Source of the DNA: Glaesserella parasuis
Lineage (GTDB): Bacteria; Pseudomonadota; Gammaproteobacteria; Enterobacterales; Pasteurellaceae
NCBI RefSeq assembly: GCF_002015085.1
Contig: NZ_MUXW01000066.1
Location: forward strand, 1 to 8,535
Reading direction: 5' to 3'
Length of the DNA: 8,535 nucleotides
Shown here: positions 7,509 to 8,535 of the stretch, in pieces
Layout: each line of letters starts with the position of its first letter
Numbering within the stretch: the stretch's first letter is position 1
Notes under the pieces: model-generated
Told to the model about the DNA's origin: nothing
What the model saw: the letters and a program-made list of their open reading frames with translations, nothing else
The model's database searches: none
Made by a program: the position numbers and the translations under genes

Positions 7509-7530
7509 TTTTGTGATATGGATCATAAAT
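7509..7530. promoter_or_regulatory. CRP-like palindrome between tfoX and fumC
   Basis: The site reads TGTGA, six bases, TCATA, matching nine of the ten core bases of the CRP consensus (TGTGA-N6-TCACA). The inner part, TGAT-N4-ATCA, also resembles an FNR box lacking its outer bases. It is centred near 7519.5, about 117 bases before the fumC ATG and within the tfoX 3' untranslated region. If it acts on fumC from about -61.5, transcription would start near 7458, next to a TTTATT at 7465-7470 that could be a weak -10. Function is inferred. Confidence 0.45.
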
Positions 7531-7549
7531 CCAACATAAGAAGCAGGTG

Positions 7550-8191
7550 TTATTTAACATTGAAGCGCTTACGTAAGCCAGCCTCATATAGAGCATGATT
7601 TGCATCATTAAGTAGATCCTGCTTAGTCTTATCAGAGATAGTATAAATATATTGTCGATTAATTGCTCCATAAAGACGGAACAAAATAGCTTGATCAGCA
7701 TCTATACCCATCTTAAGAAGATTAACGAATATATCCACTTCACCTCTATCAATCAGTTCATCGATGGAGTTGATACCTAACTTTTTCAATGTCCTTTCTA
7801 GTTGAATAGTCATATTAGGTAAGGTACGGATACATCTTTTCTTTTTTATATATTGGGTGTGTTTTGTATTTATAATCTCTTGAATACCATTGGTTATCCA
7901 ATGGGAGATGGGTTTTAAATCATATAAAATTTCTGTTGGAATCAAATAGAAAGATTTAGAATTGATACCATATTTAGAGTCGGACAGTTGGGATATATTG
8001 GGATTAGTTAGTACTTCATGTAGACAGTTTCCTGAGATATGAAGATAGAATTTACTATTTTTATATAGAGCAAACAGAGCTCCATCTTTCATTATTCCAT
8101 AGTAGGAAAAATATGTTTTTGCTTGAGTTTCTCCAATTATAGGATAAAGCAAATTTCTAATGTGTTGTGTTTTTACATCAATGTATTTCAT
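7550..8191 (-). CDS. tfoX: Competence regulator Sxy/TfoX
   Basis: Sxy works with CRP to switch on competence genes at CRP-S sites; it is a cytoplasmic regulator with no DNA-binding domain of classical type. The 213-residue protein aligns by eye with H. influenzae Sxy (217 residues). The N-terminal TfoX domain (about 10-95) shows YFSYYGIMKDGALFALYKN, comparable to the GYGLFHKEETMFAIWQNKK region. The C-terminal domain (about 122-203) shows LPNMTIQLERTLKKLGI, comparable to LPNLTIKHERALIKVGI, and ends with an EAGLRKR-type tail. Overall it is clearly divergent. I chose the ATG at 8191 because GAGG lies seven bases upstream; an ATG eight codons earlier lacks a ribosome site and would lie inside the leader hairpin. 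It stands alone, with its own likely promoter and a terminator after it. Confidence 0.9.
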   Translation of the reverse strand: MKYIDVKTQHIRNLLYPIIGETQAKTYFSYYGIMKDGALFALYKNSKFYLHISGNCLHEVLTNPNISQLSDSKYGINSKSFYLIPTEILYDLKPISHWITNGIQEIINTKHTQYIKKKRCIRTLPNMTIQLERTLKKLGINSIDELIDRGEVDIFVNLLKMGIDADQAILFRLYGAINRQYIYTISDKTKQDLLNDANHALYEAGLRKRFNVK

Positions 8192-8206
8192 AAAAAAACC
8201 TCGTTT

Positions 8207-8262
8207 GCGATACATTTTTACACGTGACGATTGAGCATTTAGTCACTCAGTAAAATAATCGC
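8207..8262 (-). promoter_or_regulatory. Nested hairpin in the tfoX leader
   Basis: Three stems nest: GCGAT (8207-8211) with ATCGC (8258-8262), TTTTAC (8216-8221) with GTAAAA (8250-8255), and GTGAC (8224-8228) with GTCAC (8242-8246), around a 13-base loop. The internal loops are four by two and two by three bases. In the minus-strand RNA the structure ends four bases before the GAGG ribosome site of tfoX. In H. influenzae, leader RNA structure is known to limit sxy translation; that this element does the same is inference. Confidence 0.5.
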
Positions 8263-8273
8263 TTTTAGCAAGA

Positions 8274-8279
8274 ATAATG
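8274..8279 (-). promoter_or_regulatory. Candidate -10 hexamer of tfoX
   Basis: The minus strand reads CATTAT, four of six matches to TATAAT. Transcription would begin near 8266-8267, just upstream of the leader hairpin, giving a leader of about 75 bases. The centre of the CRP-like site at 8300-8321 would then be near -43, close to the -41.5 of class II CRP-activated promoters. No -35 hexamer is evident, as expected for such promoters. Confidence 0.4.
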
Positions 8280-8299
8280 CAATTGGTTGGAGGTGTTAT

Positions 8300-8321
8300 T
8301 TTTGTGATACTCGTCGAAAAA
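8300..8321. promoter_or_regulatory. CRP-like site upstream of tfoX
   Basis: The plus strand reads TGTGA, TACTCG, TCGAA with T-rich and A-rich flanks. This matches eight of ten CRP core bases: one half is perfect, the other is TTCGA on the minus strand, part way towards the TGCGA half-site of Sxy-dependent CRP-S sites. Its distance from the -10-like sequence and the known dependence of sxy transcription on CRP in H. influenzae support a role. Confidence 0.5.
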
Positions 8322-8352
8322 ATAGAAAAAAATAGATAATCTGATCAAAAAA
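8317..8352. promoter_or_regulatory. A-tract region upstream of the tfoX CRP-like site
   Basis: Runs of six, seven and six A occur at 8317-8322, 8326-8332 and 8347-8352. Their centres are about 9.5 and 20.5 bases apart, near one and two helical turns, so the DNA may be intrinsically curved or act as an UP-like element for tfoX. A small AT palindrome (AAAATA, CCC, TATTTT; 8349-8363) overlaps the last tract. Confidence 0.3.
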
Positions 8353-8422
8353 TACCCTATTTTAATCCTATATTTTCGGTCTTTTGTTTGATTGGTATGC
8401 ATAATATCGTTTTAAAGCACCA

Positions 8423-8449
8423 GGGCAACCATATATGTTGTCCATTTTT
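8423..8449 (+). terminator. Hairpin with T-run near the right edge
   Basis: GGGCAAC and GTTGTCC pair over seven positions (one G-U) around a seven-base loop, followed by A and five T (8445-8449) on the plus strand. It would terminate plus-strand transcription, yet no plus-strand gene is visible before it. On the minus strand it sits just after the stop of the truncated frame at 8454, but lacks a U-run in that direction. Confidence 0.35.
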
Positions 8450-8453
8450 CAAC

Positions 8454-8534
8454 CTACATGCCGAGCAACAGCTCATCTCGAAATTCATCTGACCAACCAG
8501 CAGCGGTCAATTTCCCTTTCATACTCTGCTTTTT
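8454..8534 (-). CDS. C-terminal end of an unrecognised reading frame (partial)
   Basis: From the window edge the minus strand is open for 26 codons to a TAG at 8454-8456, ending MKGKLTAAGWSDEFRDELL and a few more residues. The composition is protein-like and a hairpin lies just downstream, which fits the tail of a real gene upstream of tfoX. I do not recognise the family, and 26 codons can be open by chance. The opposite strand is also open from an ATG at 8458 to the edge. Confidence 0.3.
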   Translation of the reverse strand, partial: KKQSMKGKLTAAGWSDEFRDELLLGM

Positions 8535-8535
8535 C

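Noticed and set aside
8397..8492. Plus-strand 31-codon frame beginning MHNIVLKHQG
   Set aside because: It has no ribosome site, overlaps a terminator-like hairpin and matches nothing I know.

Overview
The window looks like a piece of a Pasteurellaceae chromosome. Three things point there: a divergent Sxy/TfoX competence regulator, one exact Haemophilus-type DNA-uptake core (AAGTGCGGT, 6738-6746) inside fumC, and the overall AT-rich base composition. I cannot name a species. All seven recognisable genes lie on the minus strand, so transcription runs from the right end of the window to the left.

Layout in the direction of transcription. The far right (8454-8534) holds 26 sense codons of an unrecognised reading frame cut by the window edge. 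About 260 bases of AT-rich upstream DNA follow, with A-tracts, a CRP-like site, a -10-like hexamer and a nested leader hairpin. Then come tfoX/sxy (7550-8191), a good CRP-like palindrome, a hairpin terminator, and fumC, class II fumarase (6008-7402). A second strong hairpin closes fumC. Next is an ATP-grasp ligase-like gene (4648-5826), a REP-like inverted pair (4532-4615), an alpha/beta-hydrolase esterase (3755-4513), lysA, diaminopimelate decarboxylase (2458-3717), an Mtr-type aromatic amino-acid permease (1225-2439), and the N-terminal 393 codons of mutS (1-1179, running off the left edge).

The gaps between esterase, lysA, mtr and mutS are 37, 18 and 45 bases with no convincing terminator, so these four may be cotranscribed. 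LysA makes lysine from meso-diaminopimelate; the permease imports an aromatic amino acid, probably tryptophan; MutS starts mismatch repair. The ATP-grasp protein and the esterase are the least understood pair. Both are intact with clear catalytic motifs, but no substrate can be read from the sequence.

The regulatory DNA around tfoX is the most interesting part. A CRP-like box lies at about the right distance from a -10-like sequence. The predicted transcript would then begin almost at the foot of a 56-base nested hairpin that ends just before the Shine-Dalgarno sequence. This resembles the known pattern in Haemophilus influenzae, where CRP drives sxy transcription and leader RNA structure limits its translation, but the structure here must be tested. 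I saw no phage, CRISPR array, complete insertion sequence, tRNA or rRNA.
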